64,000 bases of DNA, from the NCBI GenBank assembly GCA_030424545.1, contig JAUHWL010000004.1, forward strand, positions 236,731 to 300,730, in the 5' to 3' direction. The stretch is from Bacteroidia bacterium. GTDB lineage: Bacteria; Bacteroidota; Bacteroidia; Flavobacteriales; Schleiferiaceae. Below are positions 10,415 to 18,958 of the stretch, in pieces. The position numbers were made by a program, and so were the translations under genes. Under the pieces are notes generated by a model that had not been told where the DNA came from, searched no databases, and was given only the letters and a program-made list of their open reading frames with translations. Every line of letters starts with the position of its first letter. The first letter of the stretch is position 1.

Positions 10415-11122
10415 TTAACAAGTCCAATATTTTTTATTCTTAAAGTCAATGATTGTTGGACCTGAACCACAACCACCATACTCTTCTGCATAAATGTCCA
10501 TTTCAGATTCAGCAATTATCCATGAGCCTGAGACGTGTTTTCTTAATAGTCCCGAGTCGAGAATATCACCTTTTATTGACAATGACAGATTTCCGTCTCC
10601 TTCGTATCTTATTTTTACTGAATCTCCTTCGATAATTACTGTCACTTTTTCGCCCATGGATTTTCCTTGCCATTCAGCAAATGCAATGTCGTATCGATAT
10701 TCTCCTGACTTAGGGATTTCAGATTGAAAGTTCTTTTGGTTAGGCCAACTTATAAGACTGTCATTTTCTAAATCATATTCAGCCAATGAATGTGTTTCAA
10801 AGTCTATATAGAGCCATTTTCTAACTTCAAATCGGTGTTGTAAGTCATAGCCAATCCTTATTTGAACTGTCTCTCTTCCTTGTCGTATTTGGTGGTCTTT
10901 GATAAAGCTAAGGGTCAGGCTGTCAGTTGTCTTTAAATTCTCGGTTTCTTGGTCTAAATACCACTTCACATATTGGTCAACCCAACTCAAGTTCTTTTTT
11001 TCTAAAGTGTCAGGAGTTTGAAGTTCATGGTCGACCGTCTCTAATGGTTTCTTGTTAAAGTCTTGATTTTGGTTACACGACCAAAAAAATATTGTCAATA
11101 TGATTATGGAAATTCTTGTCAT
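10415..11122 (-). CDS. Hypothetical lipoprotein in cassette-like context
   Basis: I start this 235-residue protein at the ATG at 11120-11122 (MTRISIIILTIFFWSC), which gives a proper lipoprotein signal; the longer frame upstream reads into the boundary repeat at 11131-11139. Cys near residue 16 is the lipobox. The mature part carries a WVDQYVKWYLDQE helix and repeated beta strands, then a conserved-looking GGCGSGPTIIDF near the end. The family is not recognised. The start lies only 8 nt from the repeat, as in integron cassettes. Confidence 0.75.
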   Translation of the reverse strand: MTRISIIILTIFFWSCNQNQDFNKKPLETVDHELQTPDTLEKKNLSWVDQYVKWYLDQETENLKTTDSLTLSFIKDHQIRQGRETVQIRIGYDLQHRFEVRKWLYIDFETHSLAEYDLENDSLISWPNQKNFQSEIPKSGEYRYDIAFAEWQGKSMGEKVTVIIEGDSVKIRYEGDGNLSLSIKGDILDSGLLRKHVSGSWIIAESEMDIYAEEYGGCGSGPTIIDFKNKKYWTC

Positions 11123-11130
11123 TTTAAATG

Positions 11131-11220
11131 CACGCCAACGATTATATAAACGCAATTGCGTTTATCCCTCAATAATAAGCAAATAAACACCATCGTTGCG
11201 TTTATTTCTTCCTTACACGT
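11131..11220. repeat. Palindrome-rich boundary repeat upstream of the cassette genes
   Basis: Following CACGCCAAC is a perfect 20-bp palindrome at 11146-11165 (ATAAACGCAA plus its complement). Then comes a hairpin with arms AAATAAACAC (11181-11190) and GCGTTTATTT (11198-11207), matching in 9 of 10 positions. The whole 90-nt stretch is gene-free. It may be a divergent attC-like site or another interspersed palindromic repeat. Confidence 0.5.
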
Positions 11221-11358
11221 TACAAAAGGAACATCATTAAGTCTTTTGTTTAACCATCTTAATGCCCGCTAGTTTGGGCAAAACCACTTGGAATTTGCCT
11301 AGAAAAAAACAACGCAAAAGTTTAGTGGTTTTAAATTCGTGTAAACCCTTGCTATTGT

Positions 11359-11366
11359 TAAATTTG
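11359..11366 (+). promoter_or_regulatory. -7 element (TAAATTTG) of the Fur-family gene
   Basis: TAAATTTG is an exact match to the Bacteroidota -7 consensus TAnnTTTG. It lies 18 nt before the ATG at 11385, a plausible short leader. It supports the internal ATG over the longer upstream frame. Confidence 0.6.
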
Positions 11367-11384
11367 CCGCCTTACAATTGTTGC

Positions 11385-11840
11385 ATGGAAGACAATAAAG
11401 CATACGAAGAAGTTCAGAGTGTATTTACTCTTTATTTGGAGAAAAACGGTCAACGTAAAACCCCAGAACGCTATGCCATACTTAAAGAAATCTATTCCAA
11501 CAACCATCATTTTGATATAGAAAACCTCTATATTTTAATGAAAAACAAGAATTACAGGGTTAGTAGGGCAACGCTATACAACACCATAGAGCTTTTACTA
11601 GATTGTGGTTTGGTTAGAAAGCATCAGTTTGGGCAAAACCACGCGCACTACGAAAAATCTTACTTTAACAAACAACATGATCACATTATTCTGGCTGGCA
11701 CGGGCGAGGTAATAGAGTTTTGTGATCCGCGCATACAGCAAATTAAAAAAACCATTGAAGAGGTTTTTAACGTTTCGGTGCAAGGACATGCCTTGTACAT
11801 TTATGCCGAAAAAAACGAAGAAAAAAAAGATTCGAAATAA
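11385..11840 (+). CDS. Fur family transcriptional regulator
   Basis: This 151-residue protein shows the Fur winged-helix domain: [27 protein letters not shown], then [22 protein letters not shown] (the recognition helix), and a C-terminal dimerisation region. The metal sites look incomplete: His residues occur (HDH near residue 100), but the usual CxxC pairs are missing. I chose the ATG at 11385, which follows a TAnnTTTG element, over a longer frame from 11262. Members regulate iron, zinc or peroxide response; this cannot be narrowed. It precedes purA by 28 nt and may be co-transcribed with it. Confidence 0.85.
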   Translation: MEDNKAYEEVQSVFTLYLEKNGQRKTPERYAILKEIYSNNHHFDIENLYILMKNKNYRVSRATLYNTIELLLDCGLVRKHQFGQNHAHYEKSYFNKQHDHIILAGTGEVIEFCDPRIQQIKKTIEEVFNVSVQGHALYIYAEKNEEKKDSK

Positions 11841-11868
11841 ATTAACCTGAAGAGGTTTTGCATTAATT

Positions 11869-13140
11869 ATGGCAGTAGATATACTTTTAGGATTGCAGTG
11901 GGGTGACGAAGGCAAAGGAAAAATTGTTGACGTATTGACCCAAAACTACCAAACAATTGCCCGCTTTCAAGGTGGCCCAAATGCGGGACACACCTTAGAG
12001 TTTGATGGCCATAAATTTGTTTTACATACCATCCCCTCGGGTATTTTTCATAAAGGTGTTAAAAATATTGTGGGCAACGGTGTAGTTATAGACCCTATCA
12101 TTTTTAAGCAAGAAATAGAAAAGCTAGAAAAGCATGACAAAGATGTAACCCAGCGTCTTTTTATTTCTAGAAAAGCACATTTAATATTGCCTACCCATCG
12201 CTTTTTAGATGCCGCTTCTGAGGCCTCTAAAGGCAAAAAGAAAATTGGCAGTACGCTTAAAGGTATTGGCCCAACGTATATGGACAAAACTGGGCGCAAC
12301 GGCATAAGAGTTGGCGAAATTGAATTGGAAACCTTCCGCGATAAATACAATCAGCTAAAAGCAAAACACGACCAGCTTATTAAGCTACACGAGTTTGATT
12401 ACGATGTAACTGAAAGCGAAAAAAACTGGTTTGAAGCCATTGCATATTTAAAAACTCTTAACCTTATTGATAGCGAAGAATACTTCCACCAAGGATTAAG
12501 AGAAAATGAATCTATACTCGCAGAAGGCGCGCAAGGCACTTTGTTAGATATTGATTTTGGCACCTACCCGTTTGTAACATCAAGCACAACAACAAGTGCT
12601 GGTGCTTGTACTGGTTTAGGCATTGGCCCAAACCAAATAAAAAATGTTTTTGGCATCTTTAAAGCGTATGTAACCCGCGTTGGTAGCGGCCCCTTCCCTA
12701 CTGAGTTGTTTGACGAAAATGGCGTACATATGTCTAAAGTAGGTAACGAGTTTGGCGCAACAACAGGAAGACCAAGACGATGCGGCTGGCTAGATTTACC
12801 CGCATTAAAATACGCAATTAACGTAAATGGCGTTACTGAGTTGATGATGATGAAAGCAGACGTACTTAGTGGCTTAGACGAGATAAAAGTTTGTACCCAT
12901 TATATGTACAGAGGTAAAAAAATAGACTATTTACCTTATACCATAGATGAAGCCAACTTATCACCTGTTTACGAAACATTACCAGGTTGGAAAGAAGATT
13001 TAATGCAAATGAAAACCAAGGACAATTTCCCGAAAACATTTGTTGATTATTTGAATTATATAGAAGAAAAAACGGAAACACCCATTAAAATTGTTTCTGT
13101 TGGCCCAGACAGAGCACAAACTATTTTCTGGAAAGATTGA
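11869..13140 (+). CDS. purA: Adenylosuccinate synthetase
   Basis: This 423-residue enzyme joins IMP and aspartate using GTP in the first step from IMP to AMP. It contains the GTP-binding GDEGKGK loop near residues 9-17, the catalytic His region GGPNAGHTLEF, YPFVTSSTTTSAG for the nucleotide, and the IMP-binding GATTGRPRRCGWLD. The length is normal. It follows the Fur-like gene and its stop overlaps the TTG start of the OstA-like gene by 4 nt. Confidence 0.97.
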   Translation: MAVDILLGLQWGDEGKGKIVDVLTQNYQTIARFQGGPNAGHTLEFDGHKFVLHTIPSGIFHKGVKNIVGNGVVIDPIIFKQEIEKLEKHDKDVTQRLFISRKAHLILPTHRFLDAASEASKGKKKIGSTLKGIGPTYMDKTGRNGIRVGEIELETFRDKYNQLKAKHDQLIKLHEFDYDVTESEKNWFEAIAYLKTLNLIDSEEYFHQGLRENESILAEGAQGTLLDIDFGTYPFVTSSTTTSAGACTGLGIGPNQIKNVFGIFKAYVTRVGSGPFPTELFDENGVHMSKVGNEFGATTGRPRRCGWLDLPALKYAINVNGVTELMMMKADVLSGLDEIKVCTHYMYRGKKIDYLPYTIDEANLSPVYETLPGWKEDLMQMKTKDNFPKTFVDYLNYIEEKTETPIKIVSVGPDRAQTIFWKD

Positions 13141-14663
13141 TCATTAAAAAACTCCATAAAAATTCTTTTATAGCCCTGGCAACCGTTTTGTTAGGGCTGT
13201 TTTTCTTGTTGCCAATGTCAACTTTGGCCCAAGGAAAAAAAATAAGAATACTAAATGCCGATAAACAAGAAGGGAAAAAAATAAACGGCCTAGATGTTTT
13301 TTGGTTAACCGGAAACGTAAAATACGAGCATGAAGGAGCCATTATGCATTGCGATAGCAGCATATACTACCGCAGTCAAAACAAATTCAATGCTTACGGA
13401 AACGTAAAAATTACCCAAGGAGATTCGCTTACCATGATGGGTGATGAAGTAACCTACAACGGTATTTCCTCTCTACTTCACCTTATAGGCAAGGTTGTGT
13501 TGAGCGATGGTAAACTCCAACTTTATTGCGATGAAATTATCTACGACCGAAATCTTGGTACAGCCTACTACAACAATTACGGTACACTTATACAAGAAGA
13601 AAGTAAGCTCACCAGCAAGCTTGGCTTCTACAACGCAAACACCAAACGATTTACATTTAAAGACAGTGTTTATTTACAACATCCGCAGTTTACCATAATT
13701 GCCGATACGCTAGAATACGGCTCAGAAAACAAAGTGGTTTACTTTAGAGGGCCTACAGACATCCTTAGCGATAGCGCAAAAATTTATACCGAAAAAGGAA
13801 CGTTTTTCACAAATGAAGATGTGGTATATCTCATTAAAAACTCAATCATAACAAAAAAAGCAAGCACCATAAAAGGGGACCACATTACGTATATGATTGA
13901 GGCTGGCAAAGGTGAAATTGTTGGCAACGCCTATATAAGCGATACCATAAACAAATATGTGGTTACCGGTGGCAAGGCCATTTATGTAGAAAAACCAGAA
14001 TACATGCTGGTTACAGAAAAACCATTGTATGCCTTAAACATTCAGAATGATACGCTTTTTATTACTGGAGATACGCTAAATGTAACTACCGATGAAGAAG
14101 CCAAAAGAAACATAAAAGTGTACAACCATGCCAAGTTTTACAAATCAGACTTTCAAGGCAAGTGTGATTCACTAACCTATTCCGAAACGGATTCTACCTT
14201 TCAATTGTACCACCAACCTGTGGTTTGGAATGAGCAAAACCAACTTACAGCCGATTTTATTTTTATGACCACACGTTTGGGCAGTTTAGATAGCTTGAAC
14301 ATGATTGGCAATGCTTTTTTAATAGAGATGGAAGACTCTACTAAGTTTAACCAAATAAAGGGCCGCAACATGTATGGCAAGTTTTACGAGAATGAACTCC
14401 GTAAAATATATGTTTCGGGCAACGGGCAAACGGTTTATTATGCTTATGATGAAGAAGACAAACAAATAGGAATAAACCGTGCCGATTGCAGCGATTTACT
14501 GATTAAAATTATTGAGAGCCGTGTGCAACGTGTTACATTCTTGAAAAAGCCAAATGCTACACTATATCCACCCGGAAGAATCCCAAAAGGCGAATTATTC
14601 TTAAAAGGCTTTAACCCAAGATTTGATGAGCAACTGCACAGCAAAGAAGAATTGTTTCACTGA
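13137..14663 (+). CDS. OstA-like (LptA/LptD N-terminal family) exported protein
   Basis: The 508-residue protein begins with a basic, hydrophobic signal sequence ending near residue 30 (TLAQG). The rest matches the OstA-like pattern of beta-jellyroll repeats: FWLTGNVKYEHEGAIMHCDSS and similar repeats (GKVVLSDGKLQLYCDEIIYD, and later copies). Such proteins are periplasmic components that bind lipopolysaccharide-like molecules, probably in LPS export to the outer membrane. Its start is a TTG at 13137 that overlaps the purA stop by 4 nt. It also overlaps the next gene's ATG by 1 nt, so translation is probably coupled across all three genes. Confidence 0.85.
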   Translation: MIIKKLHKNSFIALATVLLGLFFLLPMSTLAQGKKIRILNADKQEGKKINGLDVFWLTGNVKYEHEGAIMHCDSSIYYRSQNKFNAYGNVKITQGDSLTMMGDEVTYNGISSLLHLIGKVVLSDGKLQLYCDEIIYDRNLGTAYYNNYGTLIQEESKLTSKLGFYNANTKRFTFKDSVYLQHPQFTIIADTLEYGSENKVVYFRGPTDILSDSAKIYTEKGTFFTNEDVVYLIKNSIITKKASTIKGDHITYMIEAGKGEIVGNAYISDTINKYVVTGGKAIYVEKPEYMLVTEKPLYALNIQNDTLFITGDTLNVTTDEEAKRNIKVYNHAKFYKSDFQGKCDSLTYSETDSTFQLYHQPVVWNEQNQLTADFIFMTTRLGSLDSLNMIGNAFLIEMEDSTKFNQIKGRNMYGKFYENELRKIYVSGNGQTVYYAYDEEDKQIGINRADCSDLLIKIIESRVQRVTFLKKPNATLYPPGRIPKGELFLKGFNPRFDEQLHSKEELFH

Positions 14664-15850
14664 TGAGAAAAGTCATTCTAGCTTTATTGTTCTCGGCACT
14701 TTGGGCAACAAATACTCAAGCCAAAGTAGATTTTATTGAAATTTCTGAAATAGAAACGTGGGAAGAAATGTTGGCGCTAGCAAAAGCACACAACAAATCT
14801 ATTCTGGTTTATTACAAAGACTACTACTGTACAAATTGCAAAACGTTAAAGAAAACTACCTTTAAAGACAGAGCATTATCGCGTTATGTTTCAGCCGATT
14901 ATTTAGCGTTAGAAATCACAAATTACTCTGCCATAGGCCACGCATTGCAAAATCTGTTTCAACTAGAAAACGATAATTATTTTCTGGTGCTTAACCGTAA
15001 CGAGATTCTCTTTTTGAAAGCGCAAGGCTATATTTCTGGACCAGATTTATTGTTGAAATTAAAATCGGCACAAGAAAAAATAACCCAATACCCAGCTTGG
15101 CAAAAAGGTGCGTTTCTCGGTACATTAGAAAAAGAAGAATGGCTTCAGTTTTTAATGATTGAATACCTTAACCAACGCGTAGAAGCTGATGCGCCCATTG
15201 TACATGATGTATCTAGCCTCTTAGATTCGGCCGATTTTACTACAGAGCTCGGCAAAGAGTTTGTCAACGTAATGGCGATAGATATTGACAACCCCATTTT
15301 TCAGACATTAAAACATAAACCAAATTGGTTTGTGGCCGATAGCGTTTATACGTGGCCTATGTATTTTAATCAAGTGTATGATTTTAATATGGCCAAGGCC
15401 ATTTACAAGCGCGATAGTATTTTTATGGAAGATGTGCTCTACCAAATGGCCAACCTCCCTCCTGTTGCCAACCAAGAAAATATGTTGCGCAAAGGAAGAC
15501 AACTCTATTTGGCAGAAACAGAAAATTGGCGCAGCTATGATACGCTTACCAAAACGTATTTAACGGCATTGCCAGCCGATAGCGCAAATGTTTATCAGCG
15601 CGAAGCCTTGCATTTGTTGAACTTTTACGAAAACTCTTATCAAGCCAAAAAAATAGCGTTAAACTATTTGCGGTTAGGGTTAAAGCAAAAAGAAACCTTT
15701 GAGTTGTACTACACGTTAGGTATTGCCTTATACCAAAGCAATGACGATGCTAATGCATTTAAGGCCATGAAATACGCCTTTAACATGGCGAAGAACAACG
15801 AAGAAAAAAGAATGGCCGCACAAGCCTTAGAAGAAATAAACGGTTACTAA
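14663..15850 (+). CDS. Thioredoxin-fold protein with C-terminal helical repeats
   Basis: The 395-residue protein has a signal peptide (cleaved near residue 21), then a thioredoxin-like domain with YYKDYYCTNCK; the CTNC motif is at residues 56-59. It resembles the DUF255/DsbD-type branch in which Cys pairs handle thiols in the periplasm. The C-terminal half contains TPR-like helices (NLPPVANQENMLRK and YYTLGIALYQSNDDANAFKA). It is translationally coupled to the OstA-like gene by a TGATG overlap. A periplasmic redox or folding role is inferred. Confidence 0.8.
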   Translation: MRKVILALLFSALWATNTQAKVDFIEISEIETWEEMLALAKAHNKSILVYYKDYYCTNCKTLKKTTFKDRALSRYVSADYLALEITNYSAIGHALQNLFQLENDNYFLVLNRNEILFLKAQGYISGPDLLLKLKSAQEKITQYPAWQKGAFLGTLEKEEWLQFLMIEYLNQRVEADAPIVHDVSSLLDSADFTTELGKEFVNVMAIDIDNPIFQTLKHKPNWFVADSVYTWPMYFNQVYDFNMAKAIYKRDSIFMEDVLYQMANLPPVANQENMLRKGRQLYLAETENWRSYDTLTKTYLTALPADSANVYQREALHLLNFYENSYQAKKIALNYLRLGLKQKETFELYYTLGIALYQSNDDANAFKAMKYAFNMAKNNEEKRMAAQALEEINGY

Positions 15851-15880
15851 TGCCGTTTAATAGCGCATAGCCTAAAAGCC

Positions 15881-17584
15881 ATGAACCAAAAATTACGCGT
15901 TTTACTCCTTGTTAAATTTGTGTTATTTACCTGCGTTGTACAAGCACAACCTTTGTATTTTGAGTGGGCTAAGCAATTGCATTCTAGTTTTGCTAGCGTT
16001 GGCACCAACATCCATTATGATGAGGTAAGCCACCATGTGTACACCGTTGGCTATTTTTTAGATACAACTTACTTTGACCCAGGAAATCGTGCACAGCCAC
16101 ATACCACATTAAACCACTACAACGGGTTTGTTTTAAAAACCGATCTCAACGGAAATTTTGTTTGGATAAAAACCTTAAATGGTTTCGATTATAACTCGGC
16201 CAATGCCGTAACCACAGACATTGATAAGAACGTAATTGTTGCGGGAGAATATAAAGGGATACTTACGTTCAATTCCATTGCTAATTCGTACGCATCAAAC
16301 GGAGTTATTGATGGATTTGTGGCCAAATACAATGAGCATGGAACGTTTTTATGGTCGTACACTTTTGGGGGCAACTGGGTAGATGAGGTGCACGCTGTAG
16401 TTACAAACAAAAATGGCGAAGTGTATTTAACCGGTTATTTTTCTGATACGGTTGATTTTGATCCATCGCCCAATGTGAATATACAAACAGGTGTAAATGC
16501 CGGGCAAGATGCATTTGTTGCCAAATTAAGTGCAAGTGGGCAGCTTATTTGGGTAAAGGTTTTTGGTGGAGAATACACCGATGATTATGGGGCAAGCATT
16601 GCATTAGATCGATACGAGAATATCATTATATCAGGACAATTTAATGGCACATGCGATTTTAACCCCGATGCAGGTAGTTACAATTTGTTTACACAAAACA
16701 GAGCCGCTTTTGTATTAAAACTCACCCCGCAAGGCAATTTTATTTGGGCGAGAAGTTTAGACAGCCGTGGGTTTGACTACGGCAGAAGCGTTGCCACAGA
16801 TGCCTACAACAACATACATGTGGCTGGGCATTTTGCTGATACGCTCTATTTTAAATCGAACACTACTTCTACCCTCATCAATACATGCAACGGCCAATAC
16901 GATGCATTTTTAACAAAGCTTGATGAGAACGGAAATTTGCTTTGGGGCAAAACGTTTGGCGGATATAAATTAGATTACGCCCTAGACCTACAAACCGATG
17001 ATGCGGGAAATTCTTTTGTTATTGGCAATTTTGAAGAAAGCATTGATTTAGACCCAGGTATCGGAGTTTCCTTTACTACATCGAATGGAAAAAGAGACAT
17101 TTACATTTCTAAATTTAATAGCCAAGGAGATTTTGAATGGACAAAAACGATTGGCGGTTCCGGCACAGAATTTGGCAGCGCAATTGCTGTAAGCGATAAT
17201 GGAGATTTGTATGCTACCGGATCGTTTGAACAGTCGGTAGATTTTAACCCTAGCCAAGGCGTACACATCTTAACCAACACAGGTCTTAAAGAAGCCTTTC
17301 TCTTAAAGTTTAACAAAATAAACATTGGCGTAAATGAGGATGAGCTTTTTAACCAAGTTTCGGTTTACCCAAATCCCACTACAGATTGGGTAACTATACA
17401 AATGCCATTGCAAAAAGAATATGATTTTTGGGTGTACAACAGCATGGGGCAAATTGTAGAAACAAAAAGTGAAGTTTCGCTAGCATTAAACCAAGTAAAA
17501 TTACCGGCTGCTGCGGGATTGTATTACATAGAGATTTTACGAGAAGGCAAAAGCAAAACCTTTAAAATCATAAAAACGGAGTAG
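15881..17584 (+). CDS. Secreted SBBP-type beta-propeller protein with type IX sorting domain
   Basis: The 567-residue product has a signal peptide and then about seven repeats of roughly 60-70 residues, each carrying a variant of 'FVAKYNxxGxFLWxxTFGGxxxD' followed by 'VxLTGYFxDTVDFDPS', which suggests a beta-propeller of the SBBP repeat type. The last 75 residues (VYPNPTTDWVTIQM ... FKIIKTE) are a type A sorting domain, directing export through the type IX secretion system (PorSS). Such proteins are cell-surface or secreted. The ligand is unknown. Confidence 0.9.
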   Translation: MNQKLRVLLLVKFVLFTCVVQAQPLYFEWAKQLHSSFASVGTNIHYDEVSHHVYTVGYFLDTTYFDPGNRAQPHTTLNHYNGFVLKTDLNGNFVWIKTLNGFDYNSANAVTTDIDKNVIVAGEYKGILTFNSIANSYASNGVIDGFVAKYNEHGTFLWSYTFGGNWVDEVHAVVTNKNGEVYLTGYFSDTVDFDPSPNVNIQTGVNAGQDAFVAKLSASGQLIWVKVFGGEYTDDYGASIALDRYENIIISGQFNGTCDFNPDAGSYNLFTQNRAAFVLKLTPQGNFIWARSLDSRGFDYGRSVATDAYNNIHVAGHFADTLYFKSNTTSTLINTCNGQYDAFLTKLDENGNLLWGKTFGGYKLDYALDLQTDDAGNSFVIGNFEESIDLDPGIGVSFTTSNGKRDIYISKFNSQGDFEWTKTIGGSGTEFGSAIAVSDNGDLYATGSFEQSVDFNPSQGVHILTNTGLKEAFLLKFNKINIGVNEDELFNQVSVYPNPTTDWVTIQMPLQKEYDFWVYNSMGQIVETKSEVSLALNQVKLPAAAGLYYIEILREGKSKTFKIIKTE

Positions 17585-17588
17585 CCGT

Positions 17589-17972
17589 TTATTTTAAAAC
17601 CTCTTTGATATTGGGTTTAAAATAATTTTCTCCTTTAAGCACTTTTCCATCTGCTCTGTAAATTGGTTTGCCATCAACATCTAATTTGCTCATGTTGCTG
17701 CGTTGTATTTCTTCAAACACATCTTCTATTTTATACTGCAAACCGTGGCTTAAAATGGTGCCACACAAAATGTACATCATATCGCCCAGTGCATCTGCAA
17801 TTTCAACCAAATCGCCACTTTTTACGGCATCTAAATACTCTTCGTTTTCTTCTTTCATCAGCTCAAAACGAAGTGTTGCGGTTTTTTCATCAATAACACC
17901 CGTGGGCGCTTCTCGGTTGGTTATACCAAATGCGTTATGAAAACATTTTACGTGTTCTAGTTGCTTCTTCAT
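17589..17972 (-). CDS. MazG-like/HisE-type nucleotide pyrophosphohydrolase
   Basis: The 127-residue all-alpha protein has the family motif: EEN(E)EYLDA followed by DLVEIADALGDMMYILCG, with the acidic EExxE and DxxD residues that coordinate magnesium. It fits the phosphoribosyl-ATP pyrophosphohydrolase/MazG-like superfamily (small all-alpha NTP pyrophosphatases). A single domain and no His pathway neighbour suggest house-cleaning hydrolysis of nucleotides rather than histidine synthesis. It converges with the T9SS protein, only 4 nt apart. Confidence 0.85.
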   Translation of the reverse strand: MKKQLEHVKCFHNAFGITNREAPTGVIDEKTATLRFELMKEENEEYLDAVKSGDLVEIADALGDMMYILCGTILSHGLQYKIEDVFEEIQRSNMSKLDVDGKPIYRADGKVLKGENYFKPNIKEVLK

Positions 17973-18054
17973 TGATTTTATTTTAGCTGAAAAGTAAGAA
18001 CGTAATCACCTTTGTTGTGTCAAATCTCATAAAAAGTATCAACGCGTTTTTAAC

Positions 18055-18088
18055 GAAAAAAAGCCAGCGAAATTCGCTGGCTTTTTAT
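18055..18088. terminator. Rho-independent terminator downstream of tpx
   Basis: AAAAGCCAGCGAA and TTCGCTGGCTTTT form a 13-bp stem with an AA loop-like centre, flanked by A and T runs on both sides. It lies 17 nt downstream of the tpx stop on the minus strand and could work in both directions. Confidence 0.85.
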
Positions 18089-18104
18089 ATCCTTTATTTT
18101 TTAA

Positions 18105-18602
18105 TTACAAACTAGCCAAAGCTTTTTCGTAATCGGGTTCATCAGCAATTTCTGATACTTGCTGTGTGTACGTTACCTTTCCCTGCTCATCTAAAACAAC
18201 AATGCAACGCGAGTGTAATTGATCAAACTTTCCGCCTTCAATCATTAACCCGTAATCTTTGGCAAATTGGCCCGTTCTAAAATCAGAAAGCATTTCTACA
18301 TTTTCAATTCCTTCGGCACCGCAAAATCGTCCTTGTGCAAAAGGCAAATCACGACTAATGCAAAGAACTTTTGTATTATCTAAACCTGCAGCAGATTTGT
18401 TAAAGTTTCTAATTGATGCAGCACATGTACCCGTATCTACACTTGGAAAAATGTTTAAAATCAATTTTTTACCACTATAATCGCTTAATGAAGCTGTGCT
18501 CATATCGCCTTTTACCAATTTAAAATCTTTTGCCTTTTCGCCAATGTTTGGTAAGTCTCCTACTGTATTTGTTGGCGTTCCGCCTAATGTGATTTTTGCC
18601 AT
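18105..18602 (-). CDS. tpx: Thiol peroxidase (Tpx-type peroxiredoxin)
   Basis: The 165-residue protein begins at MAKITLGGTPTNT, chosen instead of the longer frame that starts 39 nt upstream. It has the peroxidatic cysteine in FPSVDTGTCAASIRNF (Cys60) and the resolving cysteine in GRFCGAEGIE (Cys94), the atypical 2-Cys arrangement of Tpx. It reduces hydroperoxides with thioredoxin as electron donor. It is a single gene with a strong terminator. Confidence 0.96.
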   Translation of the reverse strand: MAKITLGGTPTNTVGDLPNIGEKAKDFKLVKGDMSTASLSDYSGKKLILNIFPSVDTGTCAASIRNFNKSAAGLDNTKVLCISRDLPFAQGRFCGAEGIENVEMLSDFRTGQFAKDYGLMIEGGKFDQLHSRCIVVLDEQGKVTYTQQVSEIADEPDYEKALASL

Positions 18603-18769
18603 TTTATTTATCTGTTTTTTGATTGTTTTGTAAGAACACAAAAATGCGCTATTAGTTTATTCTAACCTTAAAAAACATGAACAAATTCATGCGAAAAGCT
18701 CAATAAAAATAGCTTTCGCTAATAAGTTTATCAGTAATTTCATCGCTTTAAAAAACTACTCTTTTTGTC

Positions 18770-18958
18770 ATGGAAAACATAACTACAGGCCACTGGATAT
18801 TTGCCGGAATTTTTATGGTTGCGTTTATTGGTTATTTGGTTTGGAGCTACAGAAAAGATTCTGGGACACACAAAATGCATTACGGCATTGGTGCCAAAGT
18901 TTTGTTGACCATGATTGTGATAGTTTTCTTGGTATTTATTTTTAAACGACTATTCTAG
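18770..18958 (+). CDS. Small membrane protein
   Basis: The 62-residue protein has two hydrophobic helices (about residues 8-26 and 42-60), separated by a charged loop with YRKDSGTHKMHYG. No family is recognised. Its stop (TAG) overlaps by 1 nt with the GTG start of the CoA-transferase gene, so translation is probably coupled. Its role is unknown, but it may be a small partner in that transcript. Confidence 0.7.
   Translation: MENITTGHWIFAGIFMVAFIGYLVWSYRKDSGTHKMHYGIGAKVLLTMIVIVFLVFIFKRLF

Larger units (their letters stand above)
9769..11139 (-). mobile_element. Integron-like pair of gene cassettes (candidate)
   Basis: Two minus-strand lipoprotein genes are each enclosed by matching short inverted repeats. 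The gene at 10415-11122 lies between GTTGGCGTG (10393-10401) and its exact complement CACGCCAAC (11131-11139). The gene at 9785-10258 lies between TTGGCAGCT (9769-9777) and AGCTGCTAA (10268-10276), matching at 8 of 9 positions. In integron arrays the first bases of a cassette are complementary to the start of its own attC site, which is the pattern here. The sequence GTTGGCG fits the attC core only loosely, and no integrase is in the window. Confidence 0.45.

Noticed and set aside
11123..11155. N-terminal extension of the cassette lipoprotein at 10415-11122
   Set aside because: It is encoded by the boundary repeat, and removing it leaves a proper lipoprotein signal.
11262..11384. An N-terminal extension of the Fur-family gene
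   Set aside because: It lies upstream of an exact TAnnTTTG element at 11359-11366 and adds a sequence with no family match, so the ATG at 11385 is preferred.
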